A stretch of 11,015 nt of DNA from Candidatus Bathyarchaeota archaeon (GCA_020350305.1 CP070709.1:1219319-1230333); one strand, 5' to 3'. Positions 1 through 6,951 are shown, counted from the first letter of the stretch. The notes: generated by a model not told the origin, from the letters alone. Made by a program: numbers and translations.

Positions 1-230
1 TCAAAACACGTTTCATGTTGTCAATTAAACAACGCATATAACGCCTTCTAGTCCAAGTCTTCTTAAGCCATAACTCGCCACCGAACCTGACAACCACAGA
101 GTCAAAAGCTACATGTTCAGACAAGACTTTTCCCACTCCCACTCGTAGTCACTAAACCCTCAACACCTCAACTAAAAATCCTTGCTGTTCTAAACAGTAG
201 CATTAAATTCCTCTGTAACTAATGATCATA

Positions 231-305
231 ATGGGGGTTGATGAATAGAGTAATTTCGTACATGCTTTTTCTCTCCTTTCTCTCTCTACGAAATGAAACC
301 CCCAT
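231..305. other. Long imperfect inverted repeat, possible structured RNA
   Basis: ATGGGGGTT at 231-239 is the exact reverse complement of AACCCCCAT at 297-305. Nested inside, ATTTCGTA at 253-260 is the exact reverse complement of TACGAAAT at 287-294. The stems would be joined by an 11-base one-sided bulge and would enclose a 26-base pyrimidine-rich loop. Two nested perfect arms in the same short stretch are unlikely to be chance in a region with no gene. The structure may be a small RNA, a leader element or a protein-binding cruciform. Strand and function cannot be told from the sequence. Confidence 0.4.
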
Positions 306-316
306 CCCCTCAGTCT

Positions 317-330
317 ACGCATGTATGCGT
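317..330. repeat. Diverged copy of intergenic palindrome
   Basis: ACGCATGTATGCGT has two perfect 6-base arms (ACGCAT/ATGCGT) around GT and alternates purine and pyrimidine through all 14 bases. It resembles the TGCATGCA family seen in every larger gap of this window. Confidence 0.5.
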
Positions 331-536
331 TTAACATCAACCACTTCTTTACTATCTAAGCGACCGTTTTAATAATGAAAAAACTGTCTATTATAAACAA
401 TCCGTTTTGGTGATAAAAACCTTTTTATACTCATTTAAGCCATTTGTTTATTGGGTAATTCCATATGAAGCCGACCAAAACAATAAAGGATCCTGAAGCG
501 TTCAAACTGTTGATATGCCCGCAAAGAATAGGGATT

Positions 537-546
537 ATGCATGTAT
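537..546. repeat. Diverged copy of intergenic palindrome
   Basis: ATGCATGTAT differs from the ATGCATGCAT core by one C-to-T transition, and the purine-pyrimidine alternation is kept. The same variant recurs at 10569-10578. Confidence 0.5.
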
Positions 547-602
547 TACTCTGGGGGTCCCATAGTATAGTAACAAATTGTGACTGCAAAACGTGAGTTT
601 CC

Positions 603-611
603 CTTTTATCT
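603..611 (+). promoter_or_regulatory. Likely TATA box for the first ABC operon
   Basis: CTTTTATCT lies about 52-60 bases before the TTG start at 663, so transcription would begin near 632 and leave a leader of about 30 bases that contains the GGAG at 651-654. A very similar CTTTATCT precedes the DUF2284 gene. The TGCATGCA motif at 612-621 directly abuts it on the downstream side. Confidence 0.4.
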
Positions 612-621
612 ATGCATGCAT
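612..621. repeat. Intergenic palindrome ATGCATGCAT
   Basis: A perfect 10-base palindrome placed between the likely TATA box (603-611) and the start of the first ABC gene (663), where a bound protein would affect transcription initiation. Confidence 0.7.
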
Positions 622-662
622 TCCATTCTAACCACAGAAAATCATGATTTGGAGCACTCAAT

Positions 663-1700
663 TTGCCAGCCTATGCCATAGAAACAAAAAACCTAACGAA
701 GGTATTCGAGAAAAAAGCCAAAACGGAAGGCAAGGGTCTGAAACATTTCTTCCGTAGAGTTAGACCGAAGAAGGAAGAACTCGTAGCAGTCGACCACATA
801 GAGCTAAGAATAAAAGAAGGAGAATTGTTCGGCCTACTCGGACCCAACGGAGCTGGCAAGACAACGGCCATCAAACTTCTCAGCACGTTGCTGATTCCTG
901 ACGAAGGAACAGCAACAGTCAACGGCTACGACGTGATCAAACGGCCTCGAAAAGTGCAGGAATCGATCGGGGTTGTGACAGGCGGTGAAAGAGGCCTTTA
1001 CTGGCGACTCACAGGCAGAGAAAACCTTTGGTTCTTCTCCCAACTCTACAACATCCCAGACCGCCTAGCAAAGAAACGCATAGATGAGTTACTACCGCTC
1101 GTAGAGTTGGAGAAACGAGCCGACGAACACGTAGAAAAATACTCCAGAGGAATGAAACAAAGACTACATGTGATAAGGGGCCTCGTGAACGACCCTCCAA
1201 TCCTACTGATGGATGAGCCCACATTGGGCCTCGATCCGGGTTCTGCGAGAGTGATTCGAGACTTCGTAAAGAATGAACTCCAAGGAAAGCAGAACAAAAC
1301 AATTTTGCACACAACCCATTACATGGAGGAGGCTGATCAGCTCTGCGACAGAATAGCGATCATTGATCATGGGAAAATAATTGCACTGGATACACCCGGG
1401 AAACTCAAGAAAAAAATTCGAAGAACGGACATAATAAGTATGAACGTGTCAAATCTTCAGCAAACCGATGAAAAGAAATTGCAGGCAATAGATGGCGTCA
1501 AGAAAGCGGTTATAGCTTTCACAGATCCAACGGTCGGCGGTGCCGCCATAAAGATTCATTGTGACAACGCGGAGGAGGTGATGCCTGCGGCGACAGAGTT
1601 CCTGATAACAAATGGTGCGCGGATTATAACGCTGGAGCAGGCCAAACCGACGCTTGAGGATGTGTTCATTTCTATGACGGGGAGGAAACTGAGGGATTGA
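663..1700 (+). CDS. ABC-2 exporter ATP-binding subunit, DrrA type
   Basis: This cytoplasmic ATPase should power the two permeases that follow. In the 345-residue protein, Walker A GPNGAGKT is at 60-67, the signature YSRGMKQR at 160-167, Walker B ILLMDEP at 180-186 and the switch histidine at 219. The stretch VVTGGERGLYWRLTGREN (104-121) replaces the usual Q-loop and is typical of the daunorubicin-resistance (DrrA) branch, as is the C-terminal TLEDVFISMTGR. Residues 17-40 form a basic insert before the core beta strand, which I have seen in related archaeal and bacterial ATPases. The start is TTG at 663, supported by GGAG at 651-654 with an 8-base spacer; no in-frame ATG lies near it. The gene overlaps the next by four bases (TTGA). 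DrrA relatives export drugs, lipids or polysaccharides; the cargo here is unknown. Confidence 0.92.
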   Translation: MPAYAIETKNLTKVFEKKAKTEGKGLKHFFRRVRPKKEELVAVDHIELRIKEGELFGLLGPNGAGKTTAIKLLSTLLIPDEGTATVNGYDVIKRPRKVQESIGVVTGGERGLYWRLTGRENLWFFSQLYNIPDRLAKKRIDELLPLVELEKRADEHVEKYSRGMKQRLHVIRGLVNDPPILLMDEPTLGLDPGSARVIRDFVKNELQGKQNKTILHTTHYMEEADQLCDRIAIIDHGKIIALDTPGKLKKKIRRTDIISMNVSNLQQTDEKKLQAIDGVKKAVIAFTDPTVGGAAIKIHCDNAEEVMPAATEFLITNGARIITLEQAKPTLEDVFISMTGRKLRD

Positions 1701-2527
1701 ACATAACTAAAGAGTGGCGCACTTTCAAGGCGATTTTTGTTCGCAACATTAAACTTTTCACGGCGTATAAGGCTTGGGTAATCGCCACCGTGATCTGGCC
1801 AATTCCGCTATTGGCATTGAATATTCTCCAATGGGGGCTTTTCGGTCCGCTGGGAGAAGTCTCAGAAACTCTTGAGCAATCTGGATTTCCTCCCTTAGCT
1901 GGCACAATAATCGTTGGAACGATAGTCTATCTGCTCTATAATCGTCTTCTCTGGGGAACCGGTGTGTCGATTCAAAGTGAAAGGTGGATGGGAACCATAG
2001 AGGTACTCTTCGTCACGCCTACGAGCAAGTTGACGATTCTTCTCGCTTCTGGCGTGTCTTCCCTAGTGGAAGCTTCTTGGTGGATAGTCTGCATATTCGG
2101 TATCAGCTGGATGCTGTTTGGTGTGCAACCGAGTATAGCCAGTTGGCCAACGGTATTGTTGTGCTTGGTGTCCACTATGGTAGCTCTATTGGCAGTTGGA
2201 GTGTTCTTCGGAGGCTTCTTCGTTTTGACCAGAGCAGCAGATCAGCTGGCTTCTGGGTTACAGGCACCTATTCGTTTCTTCTCAGGGGTGGCTTTTCCGG
2301 TCAATGTTCTTCCTCAAATGCTTCAGTTCGTCTCTTTTGTTATACCTGTGACCTATGGCATCTTGACGTTGAGAGATTCCATTCTTTCAGGAGGGGACAT
2401 CAGCACGATCTGGCTCAATATAGTAGCACTCTACGCTATGGCAGCGATATTTCTTATCCTAGCTCATTTCACCATAAGAGCCGTAGAGCGAAGGGCGAAG
2501 AAGAATGGAACGCTATATATGTTTTAG
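1697..2527 (+). CDS. ABC-2 type permease, first subunit
   Basis: A 276-residue integral membrane protein with about six hydrophobic segments and the ABC-2 pattern: a cytoplasmic N terminus (KEWRTFKAIFVRN), then helices, then a late FFSGVAFPVNVLP stretch followed by FVIPVTYGILTLRDSIL. This late block is shared in outline with the next gene (LFSGLAFPITNFP and MIPVTHGVEITRNALL), so the two are paralogues that probably pair as a heterodimer. The start is TTG at 1697, overlapping the ATPase stop as TTGA; GGAGG at 1681-1685 lies 11 bases upstream. Overlap implies translational coupling. The charged C-terminal tail (RAVERRAKKNGTLYMF) matches the tail of the next permease (KMEKAAKKKGTLATY), which suggests a common ATPase contact or a common origin. 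Confidence 0.9.
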   Translation: MNITKEWRTFKAIFVRNIKLFTAYKAWVIATVIWPIPLLALNILQWGLFGPLGEVSETLEQSGFPPLAGTIIVGTIVYLLYNRLLWGTGVSIQSERWMGTIEVLFVTPTSKLTILLASGVSSLVEASWWIVCIFGISWMLFGVQPSIASWPTVLLCLVSTMVALLAVGVFFGGFFVLTRAADQLASGLQAPIRFFSGVAFPVNVLPQMLQFVSFVIPVTYGILTLRDSILSGGDISTIWLNIVALYAMAAIFLILAHFTIRAVERRAKKNGTLYMF

Positions 2528-2532
2528 GTGAT
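2526..2532 (+). promoter_or_regulatory. Ribosome binding site AGGTGAT
   Basis: AGGTGAT matches the archaeal anti-Shine-Dalgarno tail (GGAGGTGATC complement) and lies five bases before ATG 2538, overlapping the previous stop codon. It fixes the start of the second permease and supports an archaeal host. Confidence 0.75.
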
Positions 2533-2537
2533 GTGTT

Positions 2538-3389
2538 ATGGAACTGAGTTTTACGGCTCGTACGTTTTGGGCGTCTTTCATATCTTCCTTGAAGATGATT
2601 GTAAGATACGTCACGTTAAGGGGCCTTGTAGCCTTTAACATCTCGGTACCTCTATTCTTTGTTCTTACGTCTTGGGTAATTGGAGAGTTCATGACTGGTG
2701 GCGAAGGTGTTTCTGTTTTCTTCACTGAGACCACAGGTATGGCTGATTACCTTAGCTTCGTAACAATAGGCTTTGCTTTCAACAGTTTCATATTTTCAGC
2801 AGTTTTCGGAGGGGGTCATGCAATAAGAGGAGAACAAGAACATGGTACAGCTGAACTGGTCTTCGTAACTCCATCCAACAAGTTGGCTTGGTTATTAGGA
2901 AAGATGATGGGCAACCTGATCTTCAGTTTCGTAACTTTCTTCACGCTTCTTGTGTTCGGAGCAGTTCTTTTTGGTTTTCACCCAAAAGCTCCACCTAACA
3001 TTCCGCTCGCAATAGTCGGCATACTTCTCACTATGATTGCTTTGACGGCTTTCGGCTTTGTGTTTGCGGGGATATGCTTCACGGCTAAAAGAGAAAACGA
3101 GCTTGGTCAGGTTCTCTGGCCTATGATGGTCCTTTTCAGCGGCTTGGCTTTTCCTATAACGAATTTTCCTTTGTGGTGGAAGACAATTGCTTGGATGATA
3201 CCTGTAACTCATGGTGTTGAGATCACTCGAAATGCGCTTCTGCTGGGCAGCAGCTTCTTAGACCATGATATTTTGATTGGGTTGGGAATACTCGTTTTGC
3301 AGACGATAATTCTTCTTCCAATCGGAACAATGCTTTACACGAAGATGGAGAAAGCAGCCAAGAAAAAAGGCACGTTAGCAACGTATTGA
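2538..3389 (+). CDS. ABC-2 type permease, second subunit
   Basis: A 283-residue membrane protein with about six helices. The sequence GEQEHGTAELVFVTPSNKLAWLLGKMMG near residues 95-122 is the cytoplasmic coupling region typical of ABC-2 permeases (an E-x-GT run followed by a P and a K/R patch); the first permease has the parallel SERWMGTIEVLFVTPTSKLTILL. Both permeases therefore keep the element that docks on the ATPase. The gene starts 10 bases after the previous stop with a strong binding site. This completes a one-ATPase, two-permease exporter. There is no downstream gene in the operon: a 117-base gap with a perfect 14-base palindrome follows. Confidence 0.9.
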   Translation: MELSFTARTFWASFISSLKMIVRYVTLRGLVAFNISVPLFFVLTSWVIGEFMTGGEGVSVFFTETTGMADYLSFVTIGFAFNSFIFSAVFGGGHAIRGEQEHGTAELVFVTPSNKLAWLLGKMMGNLIFSFVTFFTLLVFGAVLFGFHPKAPPNIPLAIVGILLTMIALTAFGFVFAGICFTAKRENELGQVLWPMMVLFSGLAFPITNFPLWWKTIAWMIPVTHGVEITRNALLLGSSFLDHDILIGLGILVLQTIILLPIGTMLYTKMEKAAKKKGTLATY

Positions 3390-3396
3390 CACCAAA

Positions 3397-3410
3397 TTGC
3401 ATGCATGCAA
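3397..3410. repeat. Intergenic palindrome TTGCATGCATGCAA
   Basis: A perfect 14-base palindrome containing two overlapping TGCATGCA octamers, starting eight bases after the stop of the second permease. It separates the two ABC operons. Confidence 0.75.
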
Positions 3411-3465
3411 CAGATGAAGCGTATCTTTTGGACTCTTCCACAAGTCATAAAACTGAAAATGAAGA

Positions 3466-3475
3466 CATAAACTTA
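3466..3475 (+). promoter_or_regulatory. Possible TATA box for the second ABC operon
   Basis: CATAAACTTA lies about 32-41 bases before ATG 3507, which would place transcription initiation just ahead of the GGAAGTGG site. An alternative is CATAAAACTG at 3446-3455. Read-through from the first operon is also possible, so this is tentative. Confidence 0.3.
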
Positions 3476-3493
3476 AGACATAGCAGGTATTAA

Positions 3494-3501
3494 GGAAGTG
3501 G
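3494..3501 (+). promoter_or_regulatory. Ribosome binding site GGAAGTGG choosing ATG 3507
   Basis: GGAAGTGG is five bases before ATG 3507. The next gene has nearly the same arrangement (GGAAGTGA at 4423-4430, then ATG 4437). This makes ATG 3507 a better start than the in-frame GTG at 3498, which would lie inside the binding site itself. Confidence 0.55.
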
Positions 3502-3506
3502 CGTTT

Positions 3507-4430
3507 ATGGCATTAGTTTTGGCCAAGGACCTTGCAAAGAGCTATGGCAAGGTGGTTGCTGTTGACGGGTTAGATTTGACGCTTGATGAGGGCTTTGTAA
3601 CAGGTTTGATAGGGCCCAACGGTGCCGGGAAAACCACCACAATTAAAATGATCCTCGGTCTACTGAAACCAGATAGGGGCTACGTGGAAGTTTTCGGACA
3701 AGATCCTTGGGACAATACAGCTATACGATCCTTGATCGGTGTAATTTATGAAAAAGCCTTCTTTCCTCCGCACCAAAAAACTCTAGATTATCTTAAGAGA
3801 GTGTGTAGAGTGTTCGGTGTTCCTGAGTCCCGATCTCTAGAAGTCTTAGAACTAGTGAATTTGCAGGAAGCAAGTGATCGGGCTATCAAGGCTCTTTCGG
3901 CGGGTATGCTCCAAAAGTTTGCCATCGCCCACGCTCTTATTCATAAGCCAAAACTAGTAATCGCAGATGAAATGACGGCTAACCTTGACCCGCAAGCCAG
4001 AAGTGCGCTTCTAGATTTGGTTCTGCAACTCCACAAAACCGAAAAAGTCACTTTTCTTCTTTCTTCTCATATTCTCCCAGAGCTGAGTAGAGTCTGCGAC
4101 TCGATGGCAATTATTAATGAAGGCAAGGTTTGGGCATATGGAAAACTAACCGAGCTCTATCAGAAGTATGCCGTTGGGATAGTTAGAATTTCCACTGATA
4201 ACCCTGAAGCGCTAGCTTCTGAAATCGAGAAGCTAAACTACGTGGAAGAATTAGAGATTGACCCAAAGGGAATCTCCGTCAGAGTTTTTGAGGGAAAGGA
4301 AGAGAAGCTTTACGAGGAGACTCCCGGACTGGCAAAGCGAGTCAAAGCCAAAATCTTGGGAATAGAAACTGGAAGTGCTTCCTTGGAAGAGCTTTACAGA
4401 CTTGTAGTCGGCGTGAAGAAAAGGAAGTGA
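3507..4430 (+). CDS. ABC-2 transporter ATP-binding subunit, second system
   Basis: A 307-residue ATPase from ATG 3507 (310 from GTG 3498). Walker A GPNGAGKTT is at 36-44, a signature-like LSAGMLQK at 130-137, Walker B VIADE at 151-155, the D-loop NLDP at 159-162 and the switch histidine at 188. Two positions are unusual: Walker B runs into DEM instead of the common DEP, and the signature is LSAGM rather than LSGGQ. The Q-loop region reads GVIYEKAFFPP with glutamate in place of glutamine. All catalytic residues appear present, so activity is likely. The last ~90 residues form a C-terminal accessory region. It belongs to a different branch from the first ATPase, so these are two separate systems rather than a duplicated operon. 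It should drive the permease that begins six bases later. Confidence 0.9.
   Translation: MALVLAKDLAKSYGKVVAVDGLDLTLDEGFVTGLIGPNGAGKTTTIKMILGLLKPDRGYVEVFGQDPWDNTAIRSLIGVIYEKAFFPPHQKTLDYLKRVCRVFGVPESRSLEVLELVNLQEASDRAIKALSAGMLQKFAIAHALIHKPKLVIADEMTANLDPQARSALLDLVLQLHKTEKVTFLLSSHILPELSRVCDSMAIINEGKVWAYGKLTELYQKYAVGIVRISTDNPEALASEIEKLNYVEELEIDPKGISVRVFEGKEEKLYEETPGLAKRVKAKILGIETGSASLEELYRLVVGVKKRK
4423..4430 (+). promoter_or_regulatory. Ribosome binding site GGAAGTGA
   Basis: This site overlaps the TGA stop of the ATPase and lies six bases before ATG 4437. It mirrors the initiation region of the preceding gene. Confidence 0.6.
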
Positions 4431-4436
4431 CGGTTT

Positions 4437-5252
4437 ATGGGAAAAGGCAGACCTTTCTTGGAAGTTTTCTCCTCCGCTTTATATGAGGACTATCGATTCC
4501 CGATTCTAGAAATCTTTGCGTTTCTATATACCCTAGGCACGTTTGTGTTTGCAAGTTTCGGAGCCGCTTTTTCTCCACAGCACCTCCCGGGCGAAGCTGC
4601 AGCCTATACCTTAACTGCCTCCCTTCTTGGTTTACCTCTCACCATCTTCATTATTCTCATCTTCAAAAATGTCGCCTATGGTTTGGGAAGCGACCTCGAA
4701 AAGGGAATCATTCAAACCTACTTTTCATACCCTCTCAAAAGATACAGAATTCTGACGGCAAAACTTCTCTCAGCCCTTGGTATTGCCTTAATTCTTTTTC
4801 TCTCCATTCAGATTTCAGCGCTCTATGTTCTAGCTTCAGATATTGTGTCGCAATACTTAGGTACAGTTCTTCTAACGTATGCGGCAACCTTAAGCTCTTC
4901 TTTTCTTATTGCAGGCATAATACTCCTACTGACGCTGGTTCTTAAAAGAGGGGGCTTAGCTCTTGTTATTGGCATAGTTCTGTTTTTGGCTATGAACATC
5001 ATCGGGAGCATAGCAATGTTTGTTGCGTCCAGCACAGGATCTCCCCTAGCCCTCCAAATCATGTCAGTGATTTCTCCAAACTTCGTTTTGTCACGATACT
5101 ATTATATGACGCAACCATATGTGCCTCTCCCCAGCGACCTTTGGATACCAACCTTTTCAGAAGTACTCCTTTACACAGGAGCCATTTATGTGATTGTGGC
5201 TTCTCTCTTCTTTCTAGGATACCTCTATTTCAGCAGGAGACTAAGCATATGA
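4437..5252 (+). CDS. ABC-2 type permease, second system
   Basis: A 271-residue membrane protein with about six helices. After the first helix pair comes GLGSDLEKGIIQTYFSYPLKRYRILTAKLLS (about residues 82-112), the cytoplasmic coupling segment typical of ABC-2 permeases of the NatB/NosY kind: an acidic EKG run, a P, and basic residues before a lysine at the head of the next helix. It differs clearly from the two permeases of the first operon. A single permease probably homodimerises. Its stop overlaps the start of the following gene (ATGA at 5249-5252), so the three genes of this unit are translationally coupled. The substrate is unknown. Confidence 0.88.
   Translation: MGKGRPFLEVFSSALYEDYRFPILEIFAFLYTLGTFVFASFGAAFSPQHLPGEAAAYTLTASLLGLPLTIFIILIFKNVAYGLGSDLEKGIIQTYFSYPLKRYRILTAKLLSALGIALILFLSIQISALYVLASDIVSQYLGTVLLTYAATLSSSFLIAGIILLLTLVLKRGGLALVIGIVLFLAMNIIGSIAMFVASSTGSPLALQIMSVISPNFVLSRYYYMTQPYVPLPSDLWIPTFSEVLLYTGAIYVIVASLFFLGYLYFSRRLSI
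5233..5239 (+). promoter_or_regulatory. Ribosome binding site for the small membrane protein
   Basis: CAGGAGA is nine bases before ATG 5249 and inside the end of the permease gene. It supports ATG 5249 over the much earlier in-frame ATG at 5141, which would overlap the permease by more than 100 bases. Confidence 0.5.
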
Positions 5253-5821
5253 AACGCTGGATGGCCTTCATAGGTCGTGGAGGCTCAGTTCTCGTGGCTA
5301 TAGGTTTCGCCTTGCTTCTTGTTTCGCTTTTTCCCTCTGCCCAATTAGTCAGTACTGGAGGTAGTGGCTCGATAATTCCAGGAATGTTTGAAACACACTT
5401 CGAACGTGTTCTAACACCACAACAAGGCTTGGAGATAACAATCTCGGCTAACGGCACCTTGACAATCTTCATACTCGAGGTGAGCTCTCAAACCATATAC
5501 ACATGGATTGGTGACTACAATAATATCACAGGATTGGAAGAATTCTTGGTGGCAAATCCTGACTCGATTGGTCTACAGAAAGAAATGAGTGAGGGAAAAA
5601 TCGGGTATATTCCAATCAAAGTTACGAATGCCACGTTAATCTTGTCAAATCCAGGTTCAAAAAGAATTAATTGGGAGTTCGAGGCCTCCATAACAGCCAT
5701 CATTGCACCTGGAACCAAAGTTCGAAACCTAGCCCAGTGGACGATTCCGATAGGATTCGTCCTAGCTCTACCCTGGCTTGTCCAATTGTGGAGAGAGAGA
5801 ACCATGCCCACAGGCACTTAA
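5249..5821 (+). CDS. Small membrane-anchored protein with an external domain
   Basis: I do not recognise the family. The start at ATG 5249 overlaps the permease stop as ATGA and gives 190 residues. A short basic N terminus (MKRW) precedes a hydrophobic segment at about 13-29, then a ~135-residue mostly beta-like polar stretch, then a second hydrophobic segment at about 165-181 and a short basic tail. The middle part is therefore probably outside the cell. It carries three N-x-T sequons (N68, N92, N127), which fits archaeal surface N-glycosylation. Tight coupling to the permease suggests an accessory subunit of that exporter, for example a cargo-handling or stabilising partner; this is inference from position only. 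Confidence 0.8.
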   Translation: MKRWMAFIGRGGSVLVAIGFALLLVSLFPSAQLVSTGGSGSIIPGMFETHFERVLTPQQGLEITISANGTLTIFILEVSSQTIYTWIGDYNNITGLEEFLVANPDSIGLQKEMSEGKIGYIPIKVTNATLILSNPGSKRINWEFEASITAIIAPGTKVRNLAQWTIPIGFVLALPWLVQLWRERTMPTGT

Positions 5822-5848
5822 TACCAAAGAGGGAAGAGTACAGATACA

Positions 5849-5859
5849 ATGCATGCATG
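5849..5859. repeat. Intergenic palindrome ATGCATGCATG
   Basis: A full TGCATGCA octamer 28 bases after the end of the second ABC operon, in the gap shared with the converging acetyltransferase gene. Confidence 0.7.
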
Positions 5860-5947
5860 AACATGACAGTCACCACAAACTCCCTGTTGTTTGCATATCT
5901 TAAACCCTGCAACATCAACCTCAAACTCTTTATCTTCAAACTTCGTT

Positions 5948-5957
5948 TGCATGCATG
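5948..5957. repeat. Intergenic palindrome TGCATGCATG
   Basis: A full octamer eight bases past the stop of the minus-strand acetyltransferase. The convergent gap thus has one copy near each gene end. Confidence 0.7.
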
Positions 5958-5965
5958 GGTGCACA

Positions 5966-6910
5966 TTAGAGATTGAATTTCTTAACATATCCTGCAGACT
6001 CCTTGAACTCTCTGAAACCAAGTTTCCTGTAAAGATTCAGTGCGACAGTTTCATCACAGCCCACATCTAATGCCATATATTTCATTCCTTGCGTTTTACA
6101 CCATTCCATAAGTCTTATCATGGTACATGTTGCAATTCCCCTTTTCCTGAACTTTTTGAGGGTGGAAACATTAACGACGTAGGCTGATTCTGGGAAAGTG
6201 AGAAAAGCGGCTGTTCCAACAGGTTGACCTTCGGTCTCGACTAGAAAATTAATCCACGTATTCGGGTCACGGGGATTTCTTGCCAACAATCTTTTTGTCA
6301 TTCCTTCTGCAATAGGCTCTATATATTTGGCTGGCCAACCGAAGCCCTTCGCCCATGTTTTCATAAAAAGCATTAGCTCTTGCTCCTCCCATTTTACACG
6401 ACGCAAAATTGCAGCCAGCTCGGTTTCCAGTTTGGGAATATTGTTCAGGGTTCTCCCCATTCGCAGCATTGAAAACTTTTTCCTATAACCATGTTTTCCC
6501 AGTCTTCTCCCTGTTGGAGAAAGCATCTCAACAGGGTTGATTCTGATATAACTTATTTCTGGCACTTTCAACTTCAGGTACGCACTTTCAACCTTATCTA
6601 TCAACTGGTCTTCTATGTTTCTGGCTTTCTCAAGCCTCAATATGAAGAAGATTCGGTTAAGAAAACCTGATGGAAGAAAGGTTTGTTTTGACCAAACGAA
6701 AGAGGCCAATCCTACTAGTTGTCTATCTCTGAATGCTGCAATTGCTTTGCCGTCATCTCTTACATCAAAGTTGGAAAGCAAAAAGCTTGGATAGACAACC
6801 CCAGGATAGGCTATTTTAATAACTGGGCTTTTTGCAATGTCTGAAATGATTTCTTGTGAAAGTCTATCTAATTCCTCGTTGTCTTCTATTTCTCTGAAGA
6901 CTAGCTTCAA
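5966..6910 (-). CDS. GNAT-family N-acetyltransferase with a degenerate N-terminal half
   Basis: A 314-residue protein. The C-terminal part (about 175-314) is a GNAT domain that transfers an acyl group from acetyl-CoA: the CoA-binding motif A is RKRGIAT at 255-261, followed by LMEWCKTQGMKYMALDV and the closing motif ALNLYRKLGF at 290-299. The N-terminal half has a GNAT-like outline (KAIAAFRDRQLVGLASFVW at 55-73 and GRRLGKHGYRK at 134-144, which resembles the closing LYRKLGF motif) but no clear CoA loop, so it may be a worn-out second GNAT copy. The start is TTG at 6908-6910; GCGAGG lies eight bases upstream and an in-frame stop follows shortly before it. Substrate unknown: GNAT targets range from proteins to small molecules. 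It is divergent from the DUF885-like gene. Confidence 0.87.
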   Translation of the reverse strand: MKLVFREIEDNEELDRLSQEIISDIAKSPVIKIAYPGVVYPSFLLSNFDVRDDGKAIAAFRDRQLVGLASFVWSKQTFLPSGFLNRIFFILRLEKARNIEDQLIDKVESAYLKLKVPEISYIRINPVEMLSPTGRRLGKHGYRKKFSMLRMGRTLNNIPKLETELAAILRRVKWEEQELMLFMKTWAKGFGWPAKYIEPIAEGMTKRLLARNPRDPNTWINFLVETEGQPVGTAAFLTFPESAYVVNVSTLKKFRKRGIATCTMIRLMEWCKTQGMKYMALDVGCDETVALNLYRKLGFREFKESAGYVKKFNL

Positions 6911-6928
6911 CCGAGTAGCCTCGCATTA

Positions 6929-6939
6929 CATGCATGCAT
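6929..6939. repeat. Intergenic palindrome CATGCATGCAT
   Basis: A full octamer 19 bases upstream of the acetyltransferase TTG start, downstream of that gene's possible TATA box. Confidence 0.7.
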
Positions 6940-6941
6940 TG

Positions 6942-6951
6942 AGCTTATTAT
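6942..6951 (-). promoter_or_regulatory. Possible TATA box for the acetyltransferase gene
   Basis: On the minus strand this reads CATAATAAGCT-like sequence about 32-41 bases before the TTG start, followed by the palindrome at 6929-6939. Placement is plausible but the match is modest. Confidence 0.3.

Larger units (their letters stand above)
1..662. other. Intergenic region without a convincing gene
   Basis: No reading frame here has a recognisable product or a good start context. The first 50 bases could hold the last 16 codons of a gene from outside the window in frame 1 (stop at 49-51), but nothing identifies it. The region contains a possible long hairpin at 231-305, a pyrimidine-rich tract at about 263-287, three copies of the TGCATGCA-type motif (317, 537, 612) and a likely promoter for the ABC operon near 603-611. 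No tRNA or rRNA pattern was seen. It could hold an unannotated structured RNA. Confidence 0.5.

Noticed and set aside
225..300. Possible C/D-box guide RNA
   Set aside because: TGATGA near 239 resembles a C box, but I could not find correctly placed D, C' and D' boxes.
431..661. Open frame of 76 codons on the minus strand in the left intergenic region
   Set aside because: No recognisable domain, no clear ribosome binding site, and it spans the likely promoter and palindromes of the ABC operon.
1984..2547. Open frame of 187 codons on the + strand inside the first permease
   Set aside because: It is wholly overlapped by the permease frame, its composition (many S, R, H, Y) is typical of a shifted reading frame, and it has no known domain.
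5141..5248. Upstream extension of the small membrane protein
   Set aside because: The 36 extra residues lie in the permease coding region and are not signal-like; ATG 5249 has a binding site and a classical ATGA overlap.
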